From DAOPZJ01 sp964587625 (GTDB taxonomy: Bacteria > Bacillota > Clostridia > Oscillospirales > JAKOTC01), in the NCBI GenBank assembly GCA_964587625.1, contig CAZPLU010000004.1, positions 50,493-114,492 on the forward strand: a stretch of 64,000 nucleotides of DNA, in the 5' to 3' direction. Position numbers and translations under genes: made by a program. The notes under the pieces are model-generated. The model was not told the origin of the DNA and searched no databases. It worked only from the letters and a program-made list of their open reading frames with translations. This document shows, in pieces, positions 35,957 to 46,666 of the stretch. Each line of letters opens with the position of its first letter. Within the stretch, counting starts at the first letter, position 1.

Positions 35957-36982
35957 ATGGACAGAAAACTTGCGATTTTAATGGCGGTGGTCGAGGAATA
36001 CATCGACAGCGGCGAGCCGGTCGGCTCCAAGGTGATCGCCGAGGCCTTCGGCAACACCATCTCCTCCGCCACGATTCGCAACGACATGGCGTCGCTGTGC
36101 GAAATGGGATTTTTGGAACAGCCGCACACCTCGGCGGGCAGGGTTCCGACCGTGAAGGCCTACCGCATCTATGTCGACGGCATCACGGCAAAACACTCCG
36201 CGCCGACGCGCAAAAAGCAGATTGACGAAGCCGTAAAGGAACTCTCAGCCGACAGCAATCCCGTGAAAAACGCGGGGAAAGCACTGTCCGAACTGGTCGG
36301 ATTTCCGACGCTTTCGGCCAAAGAACGGGCCGCCGACAAGATCGCCTGCGTGCGCGTGATCCCGATTTCGGATCAAATCTATACGGTGATCGCGGTCACC
36401 GAGAGCGGCAGGGTCGCCAACTGCCCGGTCAGGTGCAGGAAGCGCCCGTCCGAAGCGGCGCTCGAGCGTTTTACGCAGGCCGCTACCGTCACCTTTGCGG
36501 GAATGGCCGCCGGAGACCTGAACGCCGCGGCGATCCAGACGCTCGGCATGCGTGAGGGCGAATATTTATTCGAATTGATCGGTTTTACCGACGCGCTGTC
36601 GGAGACCATCTCATCGCTCGGCGCGCCCGAAATCAATCTCGCGGGCGAACAAAACCTGTTTTCGCTGCCCGACTACGATGCGGTGCATCTGCGAGAACTG
36701 CTGCACATGCTGGCAAATCACCGGATTTTGGCCGATCTGCTGAAAAACCGAAGCCCCGGCATCGGGGTTGCGATCGGATCCGAAATCGAGTTGCCGCAGC
36801 TGTTCGGCACGGCCTTACTTACTTCCCAATACGGCGACCCGGAATCGCCCGCGAAATTCGGTATCATCGCGCCGATGAGGATCGATTACAAAAATATGAT
36901 TGCGGAGCTGGAATATTTCACGCGCAGCGTTGAAAAGCTCCTGCGAGACCAAGAGAACGGAGGCAACACAACCGATGGATGA
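35957..36982 (+). CDS. hrcA: Heat-inducible transcription repressor HrcA
   Basis: HrcA represses class I heat-shock genes through CIRCE. The 341-aa protein has the N-terminal winged helix (EEYIDSGEPVGSKVI, SSATIRNDMASL, LEQPHTSAGRVPT) and the C-terminal GAF-like HrcA domain (PMRIDYKNMIAELEYFT). CIRCE lies directly upstream. Its end overlaps grpE by 8 nt (ATGGATGA), giving translational coupling. Confidence 0.96.
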   Translation: MDRKLAILMAVVEEYIDSGEPVGSKVIAEAFGNTISSATIRNDMASLCEMGFLEQPHTSAGRVPTVKAYRIYVDGITAKHSAPTRKKQIDEAVKELSADSNPVKNAGKALSELVGFPTLSAKERAADKIACVRVIPISDQIYTVIAVTESGRVANCPVRCRKRPSEAALERFTQAATVTFAGMAAGDLNAAAIQTLGMREGEYLFELIGFTDALSETISSLGAPEINLAGEQNLFSLPDYDAVHLRELLHMLANHRILADLLKNRSPGIGVAIGSEIELPQLFGTALLTSQYGDPESPAKFGIIAPMRIDYKNMIAELEYFTRSVEKLLRDQENGGNTTDG

Positions 36983-37493
36983 ACAAAATGTCACACCGGA
37001 GGTAAAACCGGAGGAGAACACCCCGAAACATTTAAAAAAAACCTCGAAGCAGGCCGAGATCGACAAACTGACCGCCGAATTGGCAGAGGTCAAAGACCAG
37101 CTGTTGAGAACCGCGGCGGAGTTCGACAACTATAAAAAGCGCACGGCGCGTGAAAAAGACGCCATCTATGCCGAAGTGAGCGCGCTGACGATCGGAAAGA
37201 TGCTCCCGGTGTTAGACAATCTCGAACGGGCCGCGGCCGCCGGGGGTGACGCGGCGCAGATTCAAAAGGGCATCGAGATGACATTGAAGCAGTTTTGCGA
37301 CACGCTCTGTACCCTCGGCGTCGGTGAGATCGAGACCCATGTCGGCGACGCGCTTGACCCCAATCTTCATAACGCCGTGATGCAGACGCAAAACCCCGAA
37401 TTGCCCGAGGGCTGCGTGGGCTGCGTGCTGGCAAAGGGCTATAAAATCGGCGACCGTGTGATTCGTTATACGCAAGTCGGAGTGACAAATTAG
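36975..37493 (+). CDS. grpE: Nucleotide exchange factor GrpE
   Basis: GrpE releases ADP from DnaK. The start ATGGATGA overlaps the hrcA stop; the product is 172 aa. An acidic N-terminus leads to a long coiled coil (LTAELAEVKDQLLRTAAEFDNYKKR) and the C-terminal beta domain with the family signature VGCVLAKGYKIGDRVIRYTQV. Its position between hrcA and dnaK is canonical. Confidence 0.96.
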   Translation: MDEQNVTPEVKPEENTPKHLKKTSKQAEIDKLTAELAEVKDQLLRTAAEFDNYKKRTAREKDAIYAEVSALTIGKMLPVLDNLERAAAAGGDAAQIQKGIEMTLKQFCDTLCTLGVGEIETHVGDALDPNLHNAVMQTQNPELPEGCVGCVLAKGYKIGDRVIRYTQVGVTN

Positions 37494-37573
37494 AAGGCGG
37501 AATTTTTTAGACCAAAAATGAATTTATTCATCATCAAACAATTAAGATTATTACTGATACGGAGGTAATCATT

Positions 37574-39418
<1,845 letters not shown>

Positions 39419-39443
39419 GAATATCAATCATAAAATATACTGT

Positions 39444-39476
39444 GCCGCGGATAAATCGAATCCTTTTATCCGCGGC
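39444..39476 (+). promoter_or_regulatory. 12-bp perfect hairpin between dnaK and dnaJ
   Basis: GCCGCGGATAAA (39444-39455) pairs fully with TTTATCCGCGGC (39465-39476) around a 9-nt loop. There is no T-run after it, so it is more likely an RNA processing or stability element that lowers dnaJ relative to dnaK than a full terminator. Confidence 0.7.
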
Positions 39477-39500
39477 GCGGTTTGAGTGACGGAGCGTAAC

Positions 39501-40646
39501 ATGGCTGACAAACGGGATTTCTACGAGGTTCTCGGCGTGCAGAAGGGCGCGTCCGATGAGGACATAAAAAAGGCCTACCGGCAGGCCGCCAAAAAATACC
39601 ATCCCGACCTGAATCCCGGCGACAAGAGCGCCGAGGGAAAGTTCAAGGAGATCAACGACGCCTACGAGGTATTGTCCGATAAGGATAAACGCACGCGGTA
39701 TGACCAATACGGACACGCGGGCGTCGATCCCAATTACGGCGCGGGGCAAGGCGGGTATAACCCGTTTACCGGCGGCGCGGGCGGCGGCTTTAACGGCGAT
39801 CTCGGCGATATCTTCGAGAGCTTTTTCGGCGGATTTGGGGGGTTCGGCGGCACAAACCGACGGACACAGAGCGGTCCGATGCGCGGAAGCGACATCGAGG
39901 CCCATGTGATGCTGTCGTTCGAGGAGTCGGCCACCGGCAGTAAAAAAACCGTCGGATTCAACAAGGTCGAGTCCTGCGACCAGTGCGGCGGCTCGGGCGC
40001 CGCGCCGGGTACATCTCCAAAAACCTGCGACCGGTGCGGCGGCAAAGGGCAGGTGCGCGTGACCCAGCAGACACCGTTCGGCGTGGTGCAGACCGCGCAG
40101 GTCTGTCCGTCGTGTAACGGCACCGGCAAGACCGTCGAAAAACCCTGTTCCAAGTGCAACGGGCAGGGCCGGGTGCGGCGCACCCACAAAATCTCGGTGG
40201 ATATCCCCGCCGGCGTCGACAACGGCTCGGTGGTCACGGTACGCGGGCAGGGCAACGCCGGTGCGAACGGCGGTCCGGCGGGCGATTTATTGATCGTCGT
40301 GTCGGTTAGGCCGCATCCGATTTTTGAGCGCGACGGCAATGACTTGTGGCAGGAGCTGACGATCACATATGCTCAGGCGGCACTCGGCGCGGAGGTGATG
40401 GCTCCGACGCTCGACGGCAAGATCGCTTTGAAAATTCCCGCCGGAACCCAATTCGGCCACACATTCCGGGTCAAAGACAAAGGCATCCCCGATGTGCGCG
40501 GGCGCGGAAAGGGCTCGATGTTCATCAAGGTGAACATCGAGGTGCCGACCAAACTGACCGCGCAGCAGCAGGAGTTGCTGCGTCAGTTCGACAGCGGGAA
40601 CGAAGGCGCGCAAAACACGGCGGGGAAAAAGAAGAAGTGGAAATGA
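39501..40646 (+). CDS. dnaJ: Chaperone DnaJ (Hsp40)
   Basis: DnaJ delivers clients to DnaK and stimulates its ATPase. The start MADKRDFYEV has SD GGAG, giving 381 aa. The J domain carries HPD (KKYHPDLNPG). A Gly/Phe-rich region follows, then four zinc motifs CDQCGGSG, CDRCGGKG, CPSCNGTG and CSKCNGQG, and two client-binding domains. This is a complete type I DnaJ. Confidence 0.97.
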   Translation: MADKRDFYEVLGVQKGASDEDIKKAYRQAAKKYHPDLNPGDKSAEGKFKEINDAYEVLSDKDKRTRYDQYGHAGVDPNYGAGQGGYNPFTGGAGGGFNGDLGDIFESFFGGFGGFGGTNRRTQSGPMRGSDIEAHVMLSFEESATGSKKTVGFNKVESCDQCGGSGAAPGTSPKTCDRCGGKGQVRVTQQTPFGVVQTAQVCPSCNGTGKTVEKPCSKCNGQGRVRRTHKISVDIPAGVDNGSVVTVRGQGNAGANGGPAGDLLIVVSVRPHPIFERDGNDLWQELTITYAQAALGAEVMAPTLDGKIALKIPAGTQFGHTFRVKDKGIPDVRGRGKGSMFIKVNIEVPTKLTAQQQELLRQFDSGNEGAQNTAGKKKKWK

Positions 40647-40664
40647 GGATTCCGGTACCGGAGG

Positions 40665-40838
40665 CCGTCATCAGCCCGAGATTCTTCAGGAGCGTCATGA
40701 AATGACGCTTTATGCGCATCAGAATGACAATGATTGTGTCATCCTGAGTGAAGCGAAGCGGAACCGAAGGATCTCGTTATCAACAGGCCGTCATCAGCCG
40801 AGATTCTTCGGCTTGCGCTCAGAATGACAATACTAATT
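40665..40838 (+). repeat. Interspersed GTCATCCTGAG / GATTCTTCGGC repeat cluster
   Basis: The dnaJ-prmA spacer (40647-40872) contains GAGATTCTTC near 40679 with CAGAATGACA near 40720, then GTCATCCTGAGTGAAGCGAAGC near 40738 and GAGATTCTTCGGCTTGCGCTCAGAATGACA near 40801. These are related to the CTTCGGCTTCGCTCAGGATGACA element of the 15.7-16.2 kb array and to a piece near 61430. No gene is supported here. Confidence 0.8.
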
Positions 40839-40872
40839 AAGAATGACAATTTAAAATTCGAAAGGGTACAAA

Positions 40873-41790
40873 ATGCGGCTTTTTGAAATCACCGTGACCG
40901 TGGCGCAGAAAGACCTTGAGACCGCGCAGGACATCGCCGTCGCGGTCGCCGACGGCGGCATTTATGTGGAGGACTATTCCGACCTCGAACAGCAGTGTTT
41001 CGAGATCACCGGAATGCGGTTGATTGACGAGAGTTTGTTAAAAAAAGACCGCGAGCACGCGGTGATCCATCTGTATTTTAATGCCGATGTAAATGTGATC
41101 GAAAAAAAGGAGCGCCTGAAAACGCTCCTTTTTGACGCGGGCGTCGGCTTTGCGTTCGGGGAAAAAGAGATCGTCGAGGACGACTGGAGCGAGGCGTGGA
41201 AAAAACACTACCACGCGGTCACGGCCGGCAAATTCAAGGTCGTGCCGTGCTGGGAGGAATACGAAAAAAAAGACGGCGAGATCACGCTGATTCTCGACCC
41301 GGGCATGGCGTTCGGCACCGGCACCCACGAGAGCACGCGGCTGTGCCTCGAAATGGTCGGCGAGAGCGTGAAAGGCGGCGAGCGGTTTTTAGACATCGGT
41401 ACGGGGAGCGGCATTTTGGCCGTCGGCGCGCTGCTGGCGGGCGCCAAGGAGGCCTGCGCGTTCGACATCGATCCCGTTGCGGTGAAGATGAGCCGTTTCA
41501 ATGTGGAATTGAACGGGTTGGGCGACCGGTTTGACGTAAAACAGGGCGGGGCGGACGGGTCGTTCGGGGACGGGTTTGACATCATCGCTGCCAACATCGT
41601 GGCCGATGTGATCATCGCGGTTTTGCCGACCGTAAAAAAGCTGATTAAAAAGGGCGGAGTTTTTATCACAAGCGGCATCATCGACCGGTATGCCGACGAG
41701 GTGGCAAGAGCCGCCGGGGAACATGGCTTTACCGTTGAAACCCGCCGGTCGGACAACGGCTGGACGGGGATGAGAATGATTGCGGGATAA
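40873..41790 (+). CDS. prmA: Ribosomal protein L11 methyltransferase PrmA
   Basis: PrmA trimethylates ribosomal protein L11. The 305-aa protein has the N-terminal substrate domain and the Rossmann core with DPGMAFGTGTHESTR (SAM entry), LDIGTGSGILAVGALLAGA (motif I) and IIAANIVADVII. It is the usual last gene after dnaJ in Firmicutes, here 226 nt downstream because of the repeat cluster. A bidirectional terminator follows. Confidence 0.95.
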   Translation: MRLFEITVTVAQKDLETAQDIAVAVADGGIYVEDYSDLEQQCFEITGMRLIDESLLKKDREHAVIHLYFNADVNVIEKKERLKTLLFDAGVGFAFGEKEIVEDDWSEAWKKHYHAVTAGKFKVVPCWEEYEKKDGEITLILDPGMAFGTGTHESTRLCLEMVGESVKGGERFLDIGTGSGILAVGALLAGAKEACAFDIDPVAVKMSRFNVELNGLGDRFDVKQGGADGSFGDGFDIIAANIVADVIIAVLPTVKKLIKKGGVFITSGIIDRYADEVARAAGEHGFTVETRRSDNGWTGMRMIAG

Positions 41791-41841
41791 AAAATTTTGA
41801 ACTTGTAAGGATTTCTTACAGGTTGCAATTTTATGAAAATG

Positions 41842-41866
41842 AACTATCCGGAATTTCCGGATAGTT
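41842..41866. repeat. Perfect 12-bp inverted repeat
   Basis: AACTATCCGGAA and TTCCGGATAGTT flank a single T. No T-run follows, so it is not a standard terminator. As DNA it is a possible protein-binding palindrome. Confidence 0.7.
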
Positions 41867-41932
41867 GTACGGGATAAAACGAACCGTTTACGATTCGATG
41901 CAGCCTGTCGAGCGGTATTCGATGTTTTAACG

Positions 41933-41968
41933 AAAAATCCCGCTTGCGGATAAACAAGTGGGATTTTT
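41933..41968. terminator. Bidirectional terminator between prmA and the sigma-factor gene
   Basis: AAAAATCCCGCTTG (41933-41946) pairs with CAAGTGGGATTTTT (41955-41968) around an 8-nt loop. The A-run on one side and T-run on the other let it work on both strands, fitting the convergent genes. Confidence 0.92.
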
Positions 41969-41979
41969 GATTATAATAT

Positions 41980-43242
41980 TTACAGAACGTAATCGGTGAT
42001 GCAATCGTACCAATGGACGAAGGTCGCGCCGTTGACCGTGAGGCGTTCGTTTTTGGGGAATTTTTCCGTCCAGCGTTGCTTATAACGGCCGAGCGCCCAG
42101 TCGTCGCGGTTGAATCGCCGCCACAGGACGGTGCGGCCGTTTCGGTCGAGGTATTGCTCGGTGGTGATATCGTCTTCGATGAACATCACGCAGATCGTGT
42201 CATAGGTCTTTCCGGCGAGGGTGAGGGTATAACGGCCGACGACGTCGAGGGCCTCTTTGGGGTGTTCGCAGGCGACGGCGTTGCCGTCTTTTTGAATCAG
42301 GCCCTTGGGTTTGATGTCGATTTCTTTGCCGCAGTTGTTTTCGCCCATGCCCCACTCGCCGAGGAATTCGTCGCCGTCGAGGAAGGTGAGGTAATGGCGA
42401 ACACCGTTTTTGAGATAGCGCTCCGCCAGATAGCGGATGTGGGTGTCGGTCATCTGCACGACATAGGAGTGTTCGGCGCGGTCGGGGGTTTTGGTGTTGG
42501 GATCGCGCCAGACCGAGGTGATCTCGACGCCCTCGACGCCGTGGACGACGGCTTTCGAAACCGCCTCGACCTCATCAAGGCCGGTCAGGCTGCGCGCGGG
42601 AAAGTCGTACATCGCCCATGTGATTTTTTCGCCGACGCGCGGGATGATGAACATGCCGAGGTTTTCCTCCCAGCGGACGGGAAACGGTATTTTTTCGTTT
42701 TTTACGATTTGATATTCGGGTAAGAATTCGGGAAATTTTTTCATAAATTTTGCTCCTTTCGCTTCTTTGGGAGGGAACGGATAACGCTCCTTGAAGCTCG
42801 CTTTCGCGGCGTGCAGGCGGCTTTTGACCGTGCCGAGCGGGACGCCGAGGCGTTTGGCGATGTCGGCCTGCGGCAGCTCGCGGAAGTAGTACAGATATAA
42901 AATCTGCTTGTCTTTGCCGCCGAGCGCGTCGAGCGTCTCGCGCACCGCGGCGATTTCCCGCAGGCCGCCGCGGCTCTGCGCCAAGACGGATTCGGAAACG
43001 CTTTCAAGCGGAATCTCGAGCCGCTTTGCCCGTTCGCGGAAATAGTCGTTGCAGGCGTTGCGGGCGATGCCCAGGATCCACGCCTTGAAGGCGGTTTTAT
43101 CGCGCAGCGTATCGAATTTTCGGTAGGCGCGCAGGCACGCCTCCTGTACCACGTCGTCCGCGTCGGCTTTTATGGGCAGCTTGTAATGCACGAAGCGTTC
43201 CAAGGCGCTTTTGCACCCGGCGAGCAGGTCTTCGAAGTCCAT
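41980..43242 (-). CDS. ECF-type sigma factor with a C-terminal extension of unknown function
   Basis: This is a 420-aa reading frame. Residues 1 to about 160 are an ECF sigma factor: region 2 (ADDVVQEACLRAYRKF, AFKAWILGIARNACNDYF) and region 4 (LYLYYFRELPQADIAKRLGVPLGTVKSRLH). From residue 167 (MKKFPEFLPEYQ) to the end is a separate globular-looking domain (LDRNGRTVLWRRFNRDDW, NGATFVHWYDCITDYVL). I know similar segments from clostridial sigma proteins but have no function for them. At 42744 an in-frame ATG is preceded by AAAGGAG at 8 nt, so a separate 254-aa product could also be made. No anti-sigma gene is adjacent. The main start has SD AAAGGAGGAG. Confidence 0.87.
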   Translation of the reverse strand: MDFEDLLAGCKSALERFVHYKLPIKADADDVVQEACLRAYRKFDTLRDKTAFKAWILGIARNACNDYFRERAKRLEIPLESVSESVLAQSRGGLREIAAVRETLDALGGKDKQILYLYYFRELPQADIAKRLGVPLGTVKSRLHAAKASFKERYPFPPKEAKGAKFMKKFPEFLPEYQIVKNEKIPFPVRWEENLGMFIIPRVGEKITWAMYDFPARSLTGLDEVEAVSKAVVHGVEGVEITSVWRDPNTKTPDRAEHSYVVQMTDTHIRYLAERYLKNGVRHYLTFLDGDEFLGEWGMGENNCGKEIDIKPKGLIQKDGNAVACEHPKEALDVVGRYTLTLAGKTYDTICVMFIEDDITTEQYLDRNGRTVLWRRFNRDDWALGRYKQRWTEKFPKNERLTVNGATFVHWYDCITDYVL

Positions 43243-43326
43243 GTCCCTCCTCCTTTCGCGGTTCGTTCGGAATCGATTCCGTAAATTAAGACGGAAAAAG
43301 AGGGCGAAAGGTTCAGTTTTTGTAAA

Positions 43327-45030
43327 TTATTTTAATTCTTTTAGAAGTTTTTGAATTATTTCAACCGCTTCATTAACGGGCGGGGCGGCGCGCAGGGATT
43401 TGTCGCGGATGACCAGCTCGACGCAATCGCTTTGCAGGTTGCGCGGGCTGACGACGGCGCGCAGCGGCGCGCCGAGCAGGTCGGCGTCGGCGAACATCGC
43501 GCCGGCGCTGACCGGGCGGTCGTCGTAAATTACTTCGATGTGCGCGTCCTGAAGCGCTTGATAGAGCGCGTCGGCGGTCTCGCGCACGGCGGGGTCGTCG
43601 ACGCGGACGGCGCAGAGGTGCACCTGCCACGGGGCGACCGAGAGCGGCCAGACCGGGCCGAACTCGTCGTGGTGCGCCTCGCAGATGGAAGCCGCGAGCC
43701 GTCCGACGCCGATTCCGTAACAACCCATGAGCGGAATTTTGATCTCGCCGTTTTGATCGAGGTAGGTCATGTTCATGGGCTTGGTGTATTTGTCGCCGAG
43801 CTGAAAGATGTTGCCGACCTCGATGCCGCGGGAGAGTTCGAGCGCCTTTTGCCCGCACTTGGGGCAGACGCCGCCGTCTGTCGCTTTGGCGAAATCGTGA
43901 TATTCCACCGCGCCGAGGTCACGTTTGAGATCGAGGCCGATATCGTGATATTCCGGTTTGTTCGCGCCGCAGCAGAGATTGTTTGTGTTCATCAGGGAGC
44001 GGTCGAACAGTACCGTGCCGTCGAATTCAAGCCCGCAAGGGCCGATATAGCCGGCGGCGAGGGGGCTGTTTTCATCGAGCGCGGCGGGGCGGATTTCACA
44101 GCCGAGGTAGTTGCGCAGCTTGGTTTCGTTGACTTCGATATCGCCGCGCAAAAACAACACGACAAGGGAGTCGTCTTCGCGCTGATAGACCACGGCCTTG
44201 CAGCTCTTTTCCTTCGGCAGGTTCAAAAAAGCGCAGATATCCTCGATGGTTTTCGCGCCCGGGGTGTGGACGGGTTTCAGTTCCTCCGATACCGGGTCGG
44301 GGGTGTTTTGAGTGATGCACTCCGCCGCCTCGAGGTTGGCGCTGTAGCCGCAGTTTCCGCACAGCGCGATGCTGTCCTCGCCGACGGGGGTCAAAAACAT
44401 AAACTCATGCGAGATTTTGCCGCCCATCATGCCCGAATCCGAGGCGACGGAGACGACCGGAAGACCGACGCGGCGGAAGATGTTTTCATAGGCCTTGTGG
44501 CAGGCGGCGTAAAACGCCTCGAGGTCGGCTTGGGTGGTGTGGAACGAATAGGCGTCCTTCATCGTGAACTCGCGCACGCGGATCAGGCCGCCGCGGGGTC
44601 TTGCCTCGTCGCGGAATTTGGTCTGGATCTGATAGATCATGAACGGATATTTGGCATAGGTGTTGGCGTATTCGCGCGCGAGCTGGACGGCGGCCTCCTC
44701 GTGGGTCATGCCGAGCACCAGCTCCGCGCTGCCGCGGTCGCAAAAACGCGCCATCTCCGCGCCGATGCCGTCGTACCGGCCTGATTCCCGCCAGAGCGAA
44801 GCGGGCATGACGACCGGGAAGACGACCTCCTGCCCGCCGATCGCGTCCATCTCCTCGCGGATGACGGTCTCGATTTTGCGGGTGATCCGGCGCAGCGGGG
44901 GATAGGCCGAATAGATGCCGCTGGCCACGGCTTTGATGTAGCCGCCGCGCAGCATCAGGGCGTGGCTCTCGGCCGCGCAGCCGGCGGGGCGTTCTTTGTA
45001 CCGGTCCCCGACCAGTTTTTCGAGCTTCAT
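43327..45030 (-). CDS. proS: Proline--tRNA ligase (bacterial type with editing insert)
   Basis: It charges tRNA-Pro. The start MKLEKLVGDRYKER has SD AAAGGAGG; the product is 567 aa, the normal size for bacterial ProRS with the INS editing domain. Class II motifs are visible: motif 2 (TKFRDEARPRGGLIRVREFTM) and motif 3 (GCYGIGVGRLAAS). A C-terminal anticodon-binding domain follows (VYDDRPVSAGAMFADADLLG-type region). It is controlled by a proline T-box 230 nt upstream. Confidence 0.96.
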   Translation of the reverse strand: MKLEKLVGDRYKERPAGCAAESHALMLRGGYIKAVASGIYSAYPPLRRITRKIETVIREEMDAIGGQEVVFPVVMPASLWRESGRYDGIGAEMARFCDRGSAELVLGMTHEEAAVQLAREYANTYAKYPFMIYQIQTKFRDEARPRGGLIRVREFTMKDAYSFHTTQADLEAFYAACHKAYENIFRRVGLPVVSVASDSGMMGGKISHEFMFLTPVGEDSIALCGNCGYSANLEAAECITQNTPDPVSEELKPVHTPGAKTIEDICAFLNLPKEKSCKAVVYQREDDSLVVLFLRGDIEVNETKLRNYLGCEIRPAALDENSPLAAGYIGPCGLEFDGTVLFDRSLMNTNNLCCGANKPEYHDIGLDLKRDLGAVEYHDFAKATDGGVCPKCGQKALELSRGIEVGNIFQLGDKYTKPMNMTYLDQNGEIKIPLMGCYGIGVGRLAASICEAHHDEFGPVWPLSVAPWQVHLCAVRVDDPAVRETADALYQALQDAHIEVIYDDRPVSAGAMFADADLLGAPLRAVVSPRNLQSDCVELVIRDKSLRAAPPVNEAVEIIQKLLKELK

Positions 45031-45129
45031 GACATTGCCTCCTTTGTTTTTTTCGGGCGTCCACATGGGGTCGCTCTGCGAGAAAGCAGAAGACAGAGGG
45101 CAGAGGGCAGAATGAAAACGCAATGACGA

Positions 45130-45261
45130 AAAATCGTCTTTGCGAGGGGCTTTAGCCCCGCGGCGAGATAGAAAATGGAAAATGGGAATTGGGAATTAGT
45201 AGAACTGTACACATCGTCATTGCGAGGGGCGTGCCCCGCTTGCCTCCTCGCAAAGACGGGA
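45130..45261. repeat. Two CGTCATTGCGAGG-type repeats in the proS leader
   Basis: CGTCTTTGCGAGGGGC (45135-45150) with CCCCGCGGCGA nearby, and CGTCATTGCGAGGGGC (45215-45230) followed by an inverted CCTCGCAAAGACG (ends near 45259). The CGTCATTGCGAGG core occurs as an intergenic repeat in many bacteria. These copies lie between the T-box terminator and the proS start, so they are transcribed in the mRNA leader. Confidence 0.8.
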
Positions 45262-45570
45262 TTCATGTTAAAAATACAAAACGCCCCAAGCCGAGCTTAG
45301 GGCGAACAATCGTCGCGGTACCGCCTAATTCATGAACGCCCATTTTCGGGGCGGTCACCTTTGATGCCCTGTAACGGGAGAACCCGGCCGCGTTGATCGA
45401 AGTTATCATATGAAACGGGGCGGGGTCAATCCGTTTTATGATAAAATGAGTCGTTTTCACGCAGCGGCTCCGGGACGGGTTCGGCGGCTGTTCACGGGGG
45501 CTTTCACCGGCCGCCCCTTCTCTGAAATGAAACAAACCCGCTTACTGGTTCCCTTCAACGCCTTTGTATT
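45262..45570 (-). promoter_or_regulatory. T-box riboswitch controlling proS (specifier CCC, proline)
   Basis: The minus strand carries AGGCGGTACCGCGA (45326-45313), then a terminator stem CGCCCTAAGC/GCTTGGGGCG (about 45304-45282) with a T-rich tail. In Stem I, GAA-CCC-(5 nt)-GGAGC places the specifier CCC, proline, at 45479-45477. This is the same geometry as in the alaS T-box. An AGAGAAGGGGCGGCCGGTG segment fits the Stem I distal arm. Low proline charging should raise proS expression. Confidence 0.94.
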
Positions 45571-45582
45571 CGGTTTGAAAGC

Positions 45583-45611
45583 AGTGTAACACGAATGACA
45601 GGATAATTCAA
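45583..45611 (-). promoter_or_regulatory. Promoter for the proS T-box transcript
   Basis: TTGAAT (45611-45606) and TACACT (45588-45583) with a 17-nt spacer on the minus strand. The -35 overlaps the last codons of the upstream epimerase gene. Confidence 0.7.
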
Positions 45612-46549
45612 GCGCGGTTTTTTAAATATTGATAAGTCAGCCGCAGACCTTCGGAAAAATCGACCGTGGGCTGCCAATCGAGGATCTGTTTGGCTTTTCG
45701 GCAATCCAGCGCGCTGCTTCGCACGTCGCCGAGGCGCGGGCCTTTGGGGATCAGACGGTTGGCGGAACCGACGATGGCTTTGATCTGCTCGAAAATTTGA
45801 CGCATCGAGAGCGGGATGCCGGTGCCGATGTTGAAAATATCGTTGTCGCCGCGGTCGAGGCATTTCAACACCGCGGCGCAGACGTCGCCGACATAGACAT
45901 AATCCCGATAAGTGCCGTCCGGCATGTCCGGATAGGTCAGCAGGTCGGCATCCTCGTTTTTCAGGCATTTTTCGAAAAAGATCGGGATCACGCCGCACTC
46001 GCCTTTCGGAATCTGGCGGGGGCCGTAGACGTTGGCGAGGCGCAGAACCGTATAGTCGAGCGAATGCAGCTTGTGAAACACGGAGAGGTAATTCTCGGAG
46101 GTTTTTTTGGTCAGCGCGTAGGGGGAGACGGCGTCGGGCAGATAGGTCTCGGGCGTGGGAACCCGGTCGGCGTCGCCGTAAATCGCGCCGCCGGTGGAGA
46201 TGAAAATGAATTTTTTCAAGCCGGTTCGAAGGCCGGAGAGGATCAGATTCAAAATACCCTTGATGTTGATGTCGGCGTCCAGCATCGGGTTCCTGACCGA
46301 GTCGATGACCGAGGCCTGCGCGGCAAAATGGACGACGAGCTCGGGGCGCTCGACTTCGAACAGCGTTTTGATCTCGGGGTTGCGGATGTCTTGAAGATAA
46401 AACTTTGTGGACGGGAGGATCGTTTTGAGGTTTTCGATCTTTCCCGTCGAGAGGTTGTCGATGATGACCACTTCATGCCCCCGCCGTTCGAGGACATTGA
46501 CCATGTTCGAGCCGATGAAGCCGGCTCCGCCCGTGACGAGAATTTTCAT
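45608..46549 (-). CDS. NAD-dependent sugar-nucleotide epimerase/dehydratase (GalE-like SDR)
   Basis: This extended short-chain dehydrogenase of 313 aa shows the NAD motif TGGAGFIGSN. The catalytic YxxxK is in SPYALTKKTSENY and an upstream Ser is in ISTGGAIYGD. NVYGPRQ fits the GalE/UDP-glucose-epimerase and dTDP-glucose-dehydratase subgroup. It probably epimerises or dehydrates an NDP-sugar for cell-surface polysaccharide; the substrate is not certain. It could work on products of the nucleotidyltransferase at 28843, but nothing in the context proves that. It is divergent from rpoB. Confidence 0.9.
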   Translation of the reverse strand: MKILVTGGAGFIGSNMVNVLERRGHEVVIIDNLSTGKIENLKTILPSTKFYLQDIRNPEIKTLFEVERPELVVHFAAQASVIDSVRNPMLDADINIKGILNLILSGLRTGLKKFIFISTGGAIYGDADRVPTPETYLPDAVSPYALTKKTSENYLSVFHKLHSLDYTVLRLANVYGPRQIPKGECGVIPIFFEKCLKNEDADLLTYPDMPDGTYRDYVYVGDVCAAVLKCLDRGDNDIFNIGTGIPLSMRQIFEQIKAIVGSANRLIPKGPRLGDVRSSALDCRKAKQILDWQPTVDFSEGLRLTYQYLKNRA

Positions 46550-46666
46550 GCGCGCTCCTTTTGAATGAAAGATCCGGTTTCAGACAATAATCGGGGTGTA
46601 ATATTTACCATTTTAACACTGGCGACGGGAAAAGTAAATGAAAAATAAAATATTTAAAAATATTTC

